Source: Serratia plymuthica (GTDB lineage Bacteria > Pseudomonadota > Gammaproteobacteria > Enterobacterales > Enterobacteriaceae). Taken from it: DNA of 64,000 nucleotides. The stretch lies in NCBI RefSeq assembly GCF_018336935.1, contig NZ_CP068771.1:2914001-2978000 (forward strand), written 5' to 3'. Under the pieces are notes generated by a model. It worked only from the letters and a program-made list of their open reading frames with translations. It did no database searches and was not told where the DNA came from. Shown piece by piece: positions 1-9,100 of the stretch (position 1 is its first letter; each line of letters starts with the position of its first letter). Both the position numbers and the translations under genes were made by a program.

Positions 1-301
1 TATGTATAAGGGCTTCTGCCGCCTTGGCGGCGCTGATGAATGTTTTGCCGCAGCCGGCTTCACCGGTGGCAAATATCAACTGCTTTTTATCTATGGCGAT
101 TAAGTAATGACCCTGAGCTTCGGTTCTAGCCTCGATGGGAGAGCTATCGCGCTTGTCTCGCGCCATGCCGATAGACTCAACTCCACCCATTTGTACCAGC
201 GAGGTTACGGACTCTTCTTCCAGCTGGCGATGACTACGAGCGTCACGACGAATAACGCGTTTCGCTTCACGACGTGCTTTGATCACTGCTTTTTGTCTCA
301 T
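1..301 (-). CDS. phoH: PhoH family ATP-binding protein, N-terminal part
   Basis: Reading the minus strand from an ATG at 301 gives an uninterrupted frame to the window edge, starting MRQKAVIKARREAKRV and containing the Walker A motif GEAGCGKT near residue 85. This closely matches the start of E. coli PhoH, a cytoplasmic P-loop ATPase of the phosphate-starvation group whose precise role is unclear. TAAGGTG lies just upstream of the ATG as a ribosome binding site. Only about 100 residues are inside the window; the C-terminal part lies to the left. In E. coli phoH also follows efeB, but here a TonB-dependent receptor gene separates them. Confidence 0.93.
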   Translation of the reverse strand, partial: MRQKAVIKARREAKRVIRRDARSHRQLEEESVTSLVQMGGVESIGMARDKRDSSPIEARTEAQGHYLIAIDKKQLIFATGEAGCGKTFISAAKAAEALIH

Positions 302-704
302 AGTGGCACCTTACAGTTTGTTTCACCTACCGCAGCGGCCTGGCCGCGCGATTATGTTTCACACACGGATTAGGTTTTGGCTTCCTTTAGAGCCAATAAA
401 AGCCAATAGACGAAGTGAATACGCGGGCGTTGTAGCGCACCGTTTGTTCACGGGAGAACGCGATTGCGTAATTAATTGTGGAGTAAAAAGTGACAAGAAT
501 TTGTCATGCCGAAAATGCGGAGTTGCCAGGAAAAGAGAGTCGGAGAGAGAACCCTCGTTACAACGAGAAATCAGAGAAGGTGTATTGTTTTTTCTTTCCA
601 GCCCAACCAAGGACTTTACCATTAGCGATCCCCGCAGTGTTATTTACAGCTTCCGCTGTGCACCTTGTGAAAACTACCGCCAGATGATTACAGTATAATG
701 ACAT
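302..704. other. Intergenic region upstream of phoH
   Basis: This stretch of about 400 bases separates phoH from a small ORF. Overlapping frames here have no good ribosome binding site and no recognisable domain. It should contain the phoH promoter, but I could not pick out a convincing Pho box or sigma-70 pair. I see no RNA gene or repeat. Confidence 0.5.
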
Positions 705-857
705 TCAAACCCGTAGCGTTACTAAAATGTAAAAAAGTTTAATCTTTTTTGTTTTCAGATAGCGCCAGAACACTATATCACGCTGTTTACGCCATTCCAG
801 AGAAATTTTATCACCCAGCCAGATCAAATAGTTATGATTAAAAAAGGCGGATGACAT
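705..857 (-). CDS. Small hypothetical protein, 50 residues
   Basis: An ATG at 857 on the minus strand is preceded by AGGAAACC at good spacing and opens a 50-codon frame ending in TGA at 705. The product begins MSSAFFNHNYLIWLGDKI, is basic in the middle (WRKQRD, KTKKIK) and ends with a hydrophobic tail (LFYILVTL). I do not recognise the family. The ribosome binding site and aromatic/basic composition make it more credible than the overlapping frames, but base composition here is AT-rich and chance is possible. It lies between phoH and the receptor gene, on the same strand as both. Confidence 0.4.
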   Translation of the reverse strand: MSSAFFNHNYLIWLGDKISLEWRKQRDIVFWRYLKTKKIKLFYILVTLRV

Positions 858-949
858 TTTGGTTTCCTGATTAAATTTTGCACAAACAAAAACGCGGTTT
901 TATCCGCAATGTCAGCGGCACACCTTTCCCCTGGCGCAGTACTTCATTA

Positions 950-974
950 ATAAAAAAGGCGGGAATCTCCCGCC
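950..974 (-). terminator. Rho-independent terminator of the PqqU-family receptor gene
   Basis: A perfect stem GGCGGGA/TCCCGCC (958-964 with 968-974) has a three-base loop. On the minus strand it is followed by six T residues (complement of 952-957). It lies about 45 bases after the receptor stop codon. Confidence 0.85.
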
Positions 975-1019
975 CTGAAGTACCAGGTATACGCGCCCAA
1001 GGCTGGGCCGAAAGCGCCT

Positions 1020-3167
1020 TTACTCGAAGGAATAAGAGACGCTCACGCCGCCGCCCCAGTTCCTGCCCGGCGCCGGTTCGTAATAACGGCCGTTGCCTTC
1101 ATTGACGATGACCGAGCCAACATATTGGCGGTCAAACAGGTTGTCCACGCGGCCGAAAACGTTAAGCATCCAGTTCCCTACCGGATAGCGGTAGCCGGTA
1201 TTCAACCCCAGGGTGGTATAGGACGGCGCCTGCTCGGTGTTTTCATCATTCACCTCGATGTCGCTCATGTAGCGCACCTCCGCGCCGGCATACCAGCCTT
1301 CAGGCGGGGCCCAGGCGAAAGAGGCGAACCCCATGTTGCGCGCAATGCCCGGCATGCGGTTGCCGCTCGGCACCTTATTATCCGCCGAACACTGGCTGTC
1401 GCCGCACACGTCATCCCGATAGCGCGCGTCCAGCAGCGTCCAGGCCAATTGCAGCCGCCAGTCGTAGGCAAACTGCTGGTCCAGCGCCAACTCCAGCCCG
1501 CGCCGACGGGTTTGCCCGGCGTTTTTGTAGCTGGTGCGCCCGTTGCTGCTCTCATCGACGACAATTTCATTCTTGGTGTCGGTCTGGAAAACGGCGGCGG
1601 TCAACAACCCGTTGCCGATACGCGTTTTGCTGCCAAACTCCACCGTATCGCTGGTGGCCGGTTTCAGGCCGAAATTGAGCCCGCTTTGGTCGCCGGGGCG
1701 ATAGGACAACTCGTTGATGGTCGGGGTTTCGAAACCGCGCCCGGCGGACAAGTACAGATTCCAGCCGCGGCTGACGGCATAATTGAGCGAGCCGGCCGGC
1801 AACCACTGATGGTAGCTGGCGCTGCCGCTGTCATCGCCATTGCTGCCGGTGACGTAGTGATCGTTGGAATCAAAATTGACGGTGCTGTAACGCGCACCGG
1901 CATCCAGCGTCAGTTGCTGAGTCAGTTGCCATGAGGTTTGCAGATAAGGATCCACATTCCACATCAGGTTGCGCTCGTTGCGGCGCAGCGCGCCCTGGGT
2001 GCCCAGTTCGGTCACGCCGTTGGACTGGGTAAAGTTTTCATACCCTTTGCGCTGTTCGGTCATGGTTTCATAGTCCAGACCGCCGGTCAGGGTGTAAGGC
2101 ACCGCCACCAGTTCGCCACGGTGGGTCCAGCGCGTATCAATCCCCTGATAATGACGCGTCAGGTCAATCACCCCGCCCGGGTGCTGCGCGCTGCGCTGCT
2201 GTACCGCGACCGGGATCGACTGGTATTGCGTGGTTTCGCGCTCGCCGACGTACATCATGATGCTCAGATCATCATTAGCCCCCATCTGGCGCTCATAGTG
2301 CAATCCGGCCTGGGTCTGCGAGGTGGTTTTGCGCGTATTGTATTGATCGGCTCGCGGCGCCTGGCGTGGGTTGTCGTGCCATTCGGCAGACGTCAGGCCG
2401 CCGGGATCGTTGGCATTGATATCCACGCTGTTGAACAGCAGCGTCAGCGTGCTGACATCGTCGATACGCACGCCCAGCTTGGCATTGCCGAGGTTTTTTT
2501 GCGCGCCGCTGTGGTCGCGGAACCCTTGGGTGGTAAAACGGGTGCCGGAAATGGTGTAGTTAACGTCGCCGGCATGGCTGCCATCCCCGGTCGCCCCGCT
2601 GGCTTTGACACCATAGCGCCAGGTGCCGTAGCTGCCGAAGTAGCTGCTCGCCTCAAGGCGATTGGGCTGTTGGCCGGTTTCGGTTTCCACATTCACCATA
2701 CCGCCGGAGGAATTGCCGTAAAGCGCGGAAAACGGCCCGCGCAGCACTTCCACCTTGTCGACCGAGTTCAGGTCGATATTGGAGGTTTGCCCCTGCCCAT
2801 CCGGCATGGTGGCCGGAATGCCATCCACATAAATCCGCACGCCGCGCACGCCATACATAGAGCGTGCGCCAAAGCCCCGTACCGATAACTGCAAATCTTG
2901 CGCATAGTTCTGGCGGTTCTGAATTTGCAAACCCGGCACGCTGCCCAGGCTTTCCGACAGGTTGATCTGCGGCTTGGCATCACGGATTTGGTCGCCGTTC
3001 ACCACGCTGACGGCGGCGGGCGTCGACAACTCGGAAAGGCCGCTGCGTTTGGCGGTCACCACCATAGTCTGCTCCCCGTCTTTGTCCTGCGCATAGCAGA
3101 ATGAAAGGGGCAATAAGGCGGGAATAACGATGGCGGAAGCCAGCGTGTTTTTACGGGTGTTTTTCAT
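1020..3167 (-). CDS. pqqU: TonB-dependent outer-membrane receptor, YncD/PqqU family
   Basis: The 715-residue product matches E. coli YncD (PqqU) along its whole length, for example in the plug around NRQNYAQDLQLSVRGFG and in the C-terminal stretch GSVIVNEGNGRYYEPAPGRN. YncD is reported to take up pyrroloquinoline quinone across the outer membrane with TonB energy. A signal peptide is followed by a TonB box-like TMVVTA, a plug of about 130 residues and a 22-strand barrel ending in aromatic F-E. The start is placed at the ATG of MKNTRKNT (3167), because an upstream TTG start would add 26 residues that do not look like a signal peptide. Neither start has a strong ribosome binding site. E. coli carries this gene elsewhere, so its place between efeB and phoH is a local difference. 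Confidence 0.93.
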   Translation of the reverse strand: MKNTRKNTLASAIVIPALLPLSFCYAQDKDGEQTMVVTAKRSGLSELSTPAAVSVVNGDQIRDAKPQINLSESLGSVPGLQIQNRQNYAQDLQLSVRGFGARSMYGVRGVRIYVDGIPATMPDGQGQTSNIDLNSVDKVEVLRGPFSALYGNSSGGMVNVETETGQQPNRLEASSYFGSYGTWRYGVKASGATGDGSHAGDVNYTISGTRFTTQGFRDHSGAQKNLGNAKLGVRIDDVSTLTLLFNSVDINANDPGGLTSAEWHDNPRQAPRADQYNTRKTTSQTQAGLHYERQMGANDDLSIMMYVGERETTQYQSIPVAVQQRSAQHPGGVIDLTRHYQGIDTRWTHRGELVAVPYTLTGGLDYETMTEQRKGYENFTQSNGVTELGTQGALRRNERNLMWNVDPYLQTSWQLTQQLTLDAGARYSTVNFDSNDHYVTGSNGDDSGSASYHQWLPAGSLNYAVSRGWNLYLSAGRGFETPTINELSYRPGDQSGLNFGLKPATSDTVEFGSKTRIGNGLLTAAVFQTDTKNEIVVDESSNGRTSYKNAGQTRRRGLELALDQQFAYDWRLQLAWTLLDARYRDDVCGDSQCSADNKVPSGNRMPGIARNMGFASFAWAPPEGWYAGAEVRYMSDIEVNDENTEQAPSYTTLGLNTGYRYPVGNWMLNVFGRVDNLFDRQYVGSVIVNEGNGRYYEPAPGRNWGGGVSVSYSFE

Positions 3168-3261
3168 CAGGAGAATGCCGTTAAAGGGATCGGGAAATCT
3201 GAACCGTCTGGAACAAAATGGCTGGTATGTTAATGCTTTTAACAAACAAATGAAAACAGTT

Positions 3262-3386
3262 ATATCCGTCAGACTTGAAGCCGCATCTGTGCGGGTTGCA
3301 CCCGCGCACCCCAGTCACTTGGCTTATTAAGCTCCAGGGGATTGAACGGCCTTACCGCCGTGATGCAACTCCAATTATTTTGGCTA
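3262..3386. repeat. ERIC element, copy 1
   Basis: This is an imperfect copy of the enterobacterial repetitive intergenic consensus of about 127 bp. It has ends resembling ATACCCGTC and ATTTTGGCTAT, and a central palindrome CCCAGTCACTT ... AAGCTCCAGGGGATT. It lies in the upstream region of the PqqU-family gene, whose promoter must lie in or around it. Its core is in the same orientation as copies 2 and 6. Confidence 0.8.
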
Positions 3387-3471
3387 TGGCCATAATTAAA
3401 AACCCGGACTTCCGGTTGCGCAAGGCCACTGAATATTTAAATGAATATCGGTTCGGTGCGGAGGGTCGATG

Positions 3472-3494
3472 AAAAAAGGCGGGGGAACCCCGCC
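3472..3494 (-). terminator. Rho-independent terminator of efeUOB
   Basis: The stem GGCGGGG/CCCCGCC (3478-3484 with 3488-3494) has a GAA-type three-base loop and is followed on the minus strand by six T residues. It begins 15 bases after the efeB stop codon. Confidence 0.88.
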
Positions 3495-3508
3495 AGATTG
3501 AATATTGA

Positions 3509-4807
3509 CTACGCTTTCAGCAAACCGCTGCCAAGGTAATCATTGCCGTCTTTCACCCCCGGCAGCGCAAAGAAGTATCCGCCGCCAATCGGCTTCACGT
3601 ACTCTTCCAGCGCCTCACCGTTCAGGCGTTTTTGCACCGTCAGGAAGCCTTTCTCCAGATCGGCCTGATAACAGACGAACAGCAGCCCCATTTCCAGCTG
3701 GCCGGAATTGGACACGCCGATCGAATAGCTGTAACCGCGGCGCAGTAACAGATTGCTCTGGGTCTGCGGAGTGCGCGGGTTCGCCAGGCGGATATGCGCA
3801 TCCATCGGGATGGTTTTGCCCTCGGGATCTTTGGCGTAGTCCGGCTCGTCGTGCTCATGCTTCATGCCGAGCGGCGCGCCGCTGTGCTTTTCACGGCCGA
3901 AGATGGTTTGCTGTTCCTGCAACGGCGTACGGTCCCAGAATTCGACGTGGAAACGGATAATCCGCAGCGCCTGATAGCTGCCGCCTACCGCCCAGGCAGG
4001 TTCCCCGGCGTTGTCCGCCACCCACACCACCTGGTCCATCAACGGCTTGTCGTCGGTTTTCGGGTTGGCAGTGCCGTCTTTAAAGCCCAGCAGGTTGATC
4101 GGCGTTTCTTTGCCTTTGCTGCGCGCGGCATGGGCGGAAATAAAGCCTTCCCGCTTCCAGCGCACGCTAAGCAAGTCCGGCGAGTGCTTGATGATATCGC
4201 GCAGCGCGTGGAGAGCGGTTTCATTGGTGTTGGCGCAAATTTGCAACACCAGATCGCCATGACACAGGCTGGCGTCCAGCGAGTCATTGGGAAAGCGCGT
4301 CATCTTTTGCAGCCGCAGCGGTTTTTGCGCCTGCAGGCCAAAACGTTCGTCAAACAGCGAAGTGCCCACTGAAACCGTGATGGTCAGGTTGTCCGGGTAA
4401 ATCTCCGGCCCCATGATGCCCGAATCAAGCGGCGGCAGCTTGGGATCAACCTCCGGCGCCTTGCCGCCGCTGGTCAGAAACGCAATGCGGTTAGTCAGCA
4501 ACCGGAACAGGCGCTCCAGATCCTGCTTGTTGCTTGCCAGCACGTCAAAAGCCACCAGCATCATCGCCGCCTGCTGCGCGGTGAGGATCCCGCCCTGATG
4601 CGCGCCATAGAACGGCTGTTTCTGCCAGCGCTCATCCTGCGGCGTCGCCGGCGCATCGGCGCCCTTCTCCGTTGCCTGCGCCAAGCGGCTGCCGCCCAGC
4701 GCCAGAACGCCCAGCCCCAAACCCTGCAGCAAACGACGGCGCGACGGTGACGCCGCGCCTGTTGATTGCGGATGCGGCCCGTTACCCGGGCCGATCTTGT
4801 TACTCAT
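3509..4807 (-). CDS. efeB: Dye-decolourising haem peroxidase / deferrochelatase EfeB
   Basis: The 432-residue product is the periplasmic DyP-type peroxidase of the EfeUOB ferrous-iron system. A twin-arginine signal with [16 protein letters not shown] occurs near residues 22-40, fitting Tat export of a folded haem protein. The family GxxDG motif is present as GFKDGTANP, which carries the distal aspartate. The start is the ATG at 4807 behind a GAGG ribosome binding site; the longer frame overlaps the efeO stop and lacks support. It is the last gene of efeU-efeO-efeB and ends just before a terminator. Length is close to E. coli EfeB (423). Whether it extracts iron from haem or only oxidises Fe(II) is debated in the literature. 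Confidence 0.95.
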   Translation of the reverse strand: MSNKIGPGNGPHPQSTGAASPSRRRLLQGLGLGVLALGGSRLAQATEKGADAPATPQDERWQKQPFYGAHQGGILTAQQAAMMLVAFDVLASNKQDLERLFRLLTNRIAFLTSGGKAPEVDPKLPPLDSGIMGPEIYPDNLTITVSVGTSLFDERFGLQAQKPLRLQKMTRFPNDSLDASLCHGDLVLQICANTNETALHALRDIIKHSPDLLSVRWKREGFISAHAARSKGKETPINLLGFKDGTANPKTDDKPLMDQVVWVADNAGEPAWAVGGSYQALRIIRFHVEFWDRTPLQEQQTIFGREKHSGAPLGMKHEHDEPDYAKDPEGKTIPMDAHIRLANPRTPQTQSNLLLRRGYSYSIGVSNSGQLEMGLLFVCYQADLEKGFLTVQKRLNGEALEEYVKPIGGGYFFALPGVKDGNDYLGSGLLKA

Positions 4808-4817
4808 AGTGCTTGCC

Positions 4818-5948
4818 TCAATCCAGACCCAATACGCCACGCAGTTGTGACAGGTCTTCCGCCAGGGTAGTGATCGGCCCTTTCATAGCATTACGATCGG
4901 CGTCGGTCAGCTTCTCGTAAGACTCATAGCCGTCTTTGGTTTTGTATTTTGCCAAAATGCCATCAACGGTTTTGAAGTTGGCGTCAATCTTGTCAAGCAA
5001 GGGTTTGTTGGCCTTAACCAGCAGCGGGCGCAGCAGGTTAACGATTTTTTGCGCACCGTCGACGTTGGCCTGGAAATCCCACAGGTCGGTACGGCTGTAA
5101 CGGTCTTCTTCACCGCTGATTTTGCTCGCCGCCACTTCCTCGATCAGGCCGGCCGCGCCACCCACCACCTTGCTCGGCGGGAAGGTCAGATCGTTCACGC
5201 GCTTTTGCAGCTCAAGGGTATCCTTGTACAGGCGATCGGCGTATTTGCTCATGTCTTTGGTGGTGTTGTCGGCAAACAGCGCTTTCTCCAGACGGTGGAA
5301 ACCGGTGAAGTTCGGATCTTCGGCTTTCTTCTCGTAATCGTCTTCACGGGCGTCAATGCTGCCGTCCAGATCGGAGAACAGCTCGGCGATCGGCTCGATA
5401 CGCTCGTAGTGCTGGCGGGTCGGCGCATACAGTTTGCGCGCTTGCGCGACATCGCCGGCTTTTATCGCGTCGGTGAACAGCTTGGTCTGCTTGACCAGCC
5501 CTTCCACTTCTTTGGTGACGTAAACCTTGTACTCGGCAATCGGCCCAACCAGATCCAGCGCGTTAGGTTTGCCATCGGCAGCCGCCCCCGCCGTCACGGT
5601 CAGTTTGCCTTTCGGGTTGCTCAGCAGCCCGCAGGTCATATCGTATTCGCCCGCTTCCAGATTGGCGGTCATCTTTTGGGTAAAGCCCGGCGCGATGTTT
5701 TCGCGCTCCTCCACCACCATCACCCCTTTCAGGATTTCCCATTCCACGTTTTTCTGGCTGGTATTGTGCACCACAAACTGGGTTTTCCCGGCCGGCACGG
5801 TCAGTTGCATCGGCTCGCACTGCTTGTCGTTAACGGTAATCTTCACCTGCGGCACGTCCGCCGCCAGGGCATCGATGCTCAGCGCGAACGCCGGGATAGC
5901 CAGTAATGCTGCGTGCAGCGCCTTGCGGCGAAATAACGGAGTAGACAT
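4818..5948 (-). CDS. efeO: Periplasmic iron-binding protein EfeO
   Basis: This is a 376-residue secreted protein with a cleavable signal ending near ALAADV. An N-terminal cupredoxin-like domain spans about residues 32-120, with cysteines in DKQCEPM and MTCGLL. A C-terminal imelysin/M75 domain carries the HxxE-type site in [10 protein letters not shown]. In E. coli EfeO is thought to collect ferrous iron in the periplasm and pass it to EfeU. The gene is 18 bases after efeU and 10 bases before the efeB start, so one transcript is likely. Length matches E. coli EfeO (375). Confidence 0.95.
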   Translation of the reverse strand: MSTPLFRRKALHAALLAIPAFALSIDALAADVPQVKITVNDKQCEPMQLTVPAGKTQFVVHNTSQKNVEWEILKGVMVVEERENIAPGFTQKMTANLEAGEYDMTCGLLSNPKGKLTVTAGAAADGKPNALDLVGPIAEYKVYVTKEVEGLVKQTKLFTDAIKAGDVAQARKLYAPTRQHYERIEPIAELFSDLDGSIDAREDDYEKKAEDPNFTGFHRLEKALFADNTTKDMSKYADRLYKDTLELQKRVNDLTFPPSKVVGGAAGLIEEVAASKISGEEDRYSRTDLWDFQANVDGAQKIVNLLRPLLVKANKPLLDKIDANFKTVDGILAKYKTKDGYESYEKLTDADRNAMKGPITTLAEDLSQLRGVLGLD

Positions 5949-5966
5949 ACAAGATTCCCTATTAAA

Positions 5967-6812
5967 TTAGTGATTGATTTTACGTTGCGCCGAAACCGCT
6001 GCCGGTTCCGCACGCTGCGGCAGGAAAAAGAAAATCAGCGCCGGGATCAGATACAGGAAATAGACCGCCACTTCGCTCACCGTCGGCGCTTCCTGATAAC
6101 CGAAGATGCCTTCGAGCAGGGTGCCGAACAGCGAATGGGTAGACAGATGGTTGCTGAGATCAAAGGCGATATCCTGGAAATGGTTCCACAGCCCGGCCTC
6201 GTGGAAAGCGCGGATCGCCCCGGCTGCCAGGCCGGCGGCAACGAACAGGATGAACAGGCTGGTCCATTTGAAGAATTTGGCCAGGTGCAGCTTCACGCCG
6301 CCCCAATAGAGAGCCATGCCGAGCACGATGGCGGCGACCAGGCCGAGCACCGCGCCAATCGGCGCTTCAACGCCAACGTCCTGCTGGAAAGCCGCCAACA
6401 GGAAAAACACCGACTCCAGCCCTTCGCGGGCCACGGCGAAGAACACCATCGCCACCAGTGCCCAGCCCTGCCCCTTGCCGGAATTGAGCGCGCTGTCGAT
6501 GGCGCCTTCCAGATGCACCTTGACCGATTTGGAGACCTTACGCATCCAGAACACCATATAGGTGAGGATCAACACCGCAATCACCGCGACGATGCCTTCG
6601 AACAGCTCCTGCTGTTTCTGCGGGAATTCGCCGGTGGTTTCATTAATGAAGATGCCGAGCGCCAGGCACAGGGCCGCCGCGACAATCACCCCTATCCACA
6701 CCACGCCTAGCCATTGGCCGCGTTGGGTGCGTTTCAGGTAGCTGGCGATCAGGCTGACGATCAGCGCAGCTTCCAGCCCCTCGCGGAACATGATAAGGAA
6801 GGGAACAAACAT
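5967..6812 (-). CDS. efeU: Ferrous iron permease EfeU (FTR1/OFeT family)
   Basis: The 281-residue integral membrane protein has about seven hydrophobic segments. It carries both REGLE iron-path motifs of the FTR1 family: FREGLEAAL near residue 10 and AREGLESVF near residue 128. These glutamates are needed for iron passage in family members. It is first in efeU-efeO-efeB. Many E. coli K-12 strains carry a frameshift in this gene; here the frame is intact. A Fur box about 90 bases upstream suggests iron repression. Confidence 0.95.
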   Translation of the reverse strand: MFVPFLIMFREGLEAALIVSLIASYLKRTQRGQWLGVVWIGVIVAAALCLALGIFINETTGEFPQKQQELFEGIVAVIAVLILTYMVFWMRKVSKSVKVHLEGAIDSALNSGKGQGWALVAMVFFAVAREGLESVFFLLAAFQQDVGVEAPIGAVLGLVAAIVLGMALYWGGVKLHLAKFFKWTSLFILFVAAGLAAGAIRAFHEAGLWNHFQDIAFDLSNHLSTHSLFGTLLEGIFGYQEAPTVSEVAVYFLYLIPALIFFFLPQRAEPAAVSAQRKINH

Positions 6813-6902
6813 AAGTAATAACCCCTAAAAAGGCTTTCGCCGCGAAGCGTCCGCACGCCAGGAATGGCCGCAGCGCTAATGTAAAGAAAAGTAAAACACA
6901 AC

Positions 6903-6921
6903 GATAGTGATTATCATTCTG
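6903..6921. promoter_or_regulatory. Fur box upstream of efeUOB
   Basis: GATAGTGATTATCATTCTG matches the 19-bp Fur consensus GATAATGATTATCATTATC at 16 positions and keeps the central inverted repeat. Its position about 90 bp upstream of efeU fits Fur repression of the iron importer. The function is inferred from the motif. Confidence 0.85.
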
Positions 6922-7016
6922 CCAAAAAGAAATACAAGGGGAGCAAGGGTGATTTTTTCTAATCAAATGTCGCGAGGTGTTTCCGGCAGGTGACACAGCG
7001 AGGACGTGAAAATGAC

Positions 7017-7039
7017 AAAGGGCGCTTAATGCGCCCTTT
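7017..7039 (-). terminator. Rho-independent terminator of putP
   Basis: The palindrome AAAGGGCGC/GCGCCCTTT (7017-7025 with 7031-7039) has a five-base loop and lies about 20 bases after the putP stop. The flanking T tract on the minus strand is short (TTT, then GTCA), so efficiency is uncertain. Confidence 0.7.
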
Positions 7040-7058
7040 AAGACTCGCGGTGCGAGGG

Positions 7059-8543
7059 TTAAACCGTTTTAAACTCGGCTTCCGCCTTGACGAAACGTTC
7101 GGTCATGGTGGCAGACGGCTGACGGCCCATCAGGCTCACCACGACAATGGCGATGCAGCCAAACAGGAAGCCCGGGATGATTTCATACAGATCCAGCCAG
7201 GCGAAGTGTTTCCAGACAATCACCGTCGCAGCACCCACCAGCATGCCGGCCAATGCGCCGTTGCGGGTCATGCGTGACCACATCACCGAGATCAGCACTA
7301 CCGGGCCAAAGGCGGCGCCGAAGCCGGCCCAGGCATAGCTTACCAGGCCCAGCACGCGGTTTTCCGGGTTGGCGGCCAACGCGATCGCCACCAGCGCCAC
7401 GACCAGCACCATGATACGCCCCACCCACACCAGCTCACGTTGGCTGGCTCCCTTACGCAGGAAAGCTTTGTACAGGTCTTCGGTAATCGCGCTTGAACAG
7501 ACCAGCAGCTGGCAGCTCAGGGTGCTCATCACCGCCGCCAGGATCGCCGACAGCAGAATGCCCGCCACCCACGGGTTGAACAAAATCATCGCCAGCTCGA
7601 TAAACACGCGCTCGCCGTTTTGCGACACGTTACCCGCCTGATCCGGGTTGTTGGCGAAGTAGGCAATACCGAAGAAACCGACGGCAATGGTGCCCGCCAG
7701 GCACAGGATCATCCAGGTCATACTGATGCGGCGTGCGCTGCGGATGGTGCGGTGGGAATCCGCCGCCATGAAACGCGCCAGGATGTGCGGCTGGCCGAAG
7801 TAACCCAATCCCCAACCCAGCAGCGAAAGGATAGCCACGAAATTCAGGCCTTTCAGCATGTCGATGTTGGCCGGGCTCTTCGCTTCAATCACCAGCATTG
7901 AAGTATCGATGCCGCCTACCGCCAGGATCACGAATACCGGCGTCAGGATCAGCGCGAAAATCATCAGGCTGGCCTGCACGGTATCGGTCCAGCTCACCGC
8001 CAGGAAACCGCCGATAAAGGTATAAAGGATGGTAGCAGCAGCACCGGCCCACAGCGCCGTTTCGTAGCTCATGCCAAAGGTGCTTTCGAACAGGCGCGCG
8101 CCGGCCACGATGCCGGAGGCACAGTAGATGGTGAAGAACACCAGGATGACAATGGCGGAGATCACCCGCAGCAACTTGCTCTTGTCTTCAAAGCGGCTGG
8201 TGAAATAATCCGGCAGCGTCAGGGCGTTATTGTTGGCTTCGGTATGTACGCGCAGCCGCCCCGCCACCAGTTTCCAGTTGAGGTAAGCGCCGATCGTCAG
8301 GCCAATGGCAATCCAGCTTTCCGAGATGCCGGACAGGAAGATGGCGCCCGGCAGGCCCATCAGCAACCAGCCGCTCATATCCGATGCGCCGGCAGAGAGC
8401 GCGGTCACTACGCTGCCCAGGCTGCGGCCGCCCAGAATATAGTCGTCGAAGTTATTGGTTGCCCGGTAGGCAAGCAAGCCGATTAACACCATCCCGAAGA
8501 TATACACCAGGAAGGTCACCAGCATAGGTGTGCTCATTGTCAT
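7059..8543 (-). CDS. putP: Sodium/proline symporter PutP
   Basis: The 494-residue inner-membrane transporter of the SSS family matches E. coli PutP throughout. It should have 13 membrane segments. The sodium-site region GASDMSGWLLMGLPGA places Asp at residue 55, as in E. coli. It imports proline with sodium for catabolism by PutA, encoded divergently. The start is the ATG at 8543 (MTMSTPML), because GGAGAA lies seven bases upstream and this aligns with the E. coli N terminus. Confidence 0.96.
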   Translation of the reverse strand: MTMSTPMLVTFLVYIFGMVLIGLLAYRATNNFDDYILGGRSLGSVVTALSAGASDMSGWLLMGLPGAIFLSGISESWIAIGLTIGAYLNWKLVAGRLRVHTEANNNALTLPDYFTSRFEDKSKLLRVISAIVILVFFTIYCASGIVAGARLFESTFGMSYETALWAGAAATILYTFIGGFLAVSWTDTVQASLMIFALILTPVFVILAVGGIDTSMLVIEAKSPANIDMLKGLNFVAILSLLGWGLGYFGQPHILARFMAADSHRTIRSARRISMTWMILCLAGTIAVGFFGIAYFANNPDQAGNVSQNGERVFIELAMILFNPWVAGILLSAILAAVMSTLSCQLLVCSSAITEDLYKAFLRKGASQRELVWVGRIMVLVVALVAIALAANPENRVLGLVSYAWAGFGAAFGPVVLISVMWSRMTRNGALAGMLVGAATVIVWKHFAWLDLYEIIPGFLFGCIAIVVVSLMGRQPSATMTERFVKAEAEFKTV

Positions 8544-8561
8544 GAAATTCTCCACTCTCAT

Positions 8562-9100
8562 TATTATTTCGCGCTGTATTGCGATATTTGCTACTTGCCG
8601 ATCCGCCGGAACGAGGCGAAATGACGAACAGGCCGCGAGTGAAAATAGTTTCCTCCCGCAATTGTCTGACCGCCGGCTATCCTAGATGACCTGTTCGTTA
8701 TCCAACAAGACATTTAACAACAAAGTTACACAAAGTTTACCCTGCGTCACATTTAACCGTTTTTGCAGTTGCACCTTTCGGCCTTAAATCAAGTTGCACC
8801 TCCCAAAACCCCAGCTTTATCCCTTGTATTGCTGAGGATAACTCCCTCAAGCATCAAACCTGCGCGTTCTCCGGCGAAGAACCCAGCAAGAATCGTGCCG
8901 GTTGCCGATGTTAAAAAATCGATGGAACTCACACTTCGCTCATCGGCCTGATTTAACAAGGTTGCACAAAGTTGCAACATGCTGGATATTGTCTGCATTC
9001 TTCACACCGCATAACACACGAACCTATCCCAATAGCCTATGTGGCCCGTAGTTTGTATAGCCTGATGGGATAGGTTCTTTAACACAGGAGTTGGATTGGC
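8562..9100. promoter_or_regulatory. putP-putA divergent control region
   Basis: About 540 bases separate the divergent put genes. In E. coli and Salmonella the DNA-binding domain of PutA represses both genes from this region when proline is absent. GTTGCA motifs, the core recognised by PutA in E. coli, occur at 8768-8773, 8793-8798, 8961-8966 and 8971-8976. The last two are 10 bp apart and lie about 125 bp before putA. Two short frames inside the region overlap these sites and lack domains, so I do not call them genes. Confidence 0.75.

Noticed and set aside
279..698. Overlapping short frames upstream of phoH
   Set aside because: No good ribosome binding site, no domain, and they overlap the phoH start.
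8763..8998. Small frames on both strands in the put control region
   Set aside because: They overlap PutA-type operator motifs and have no ribosome binding site or domain.
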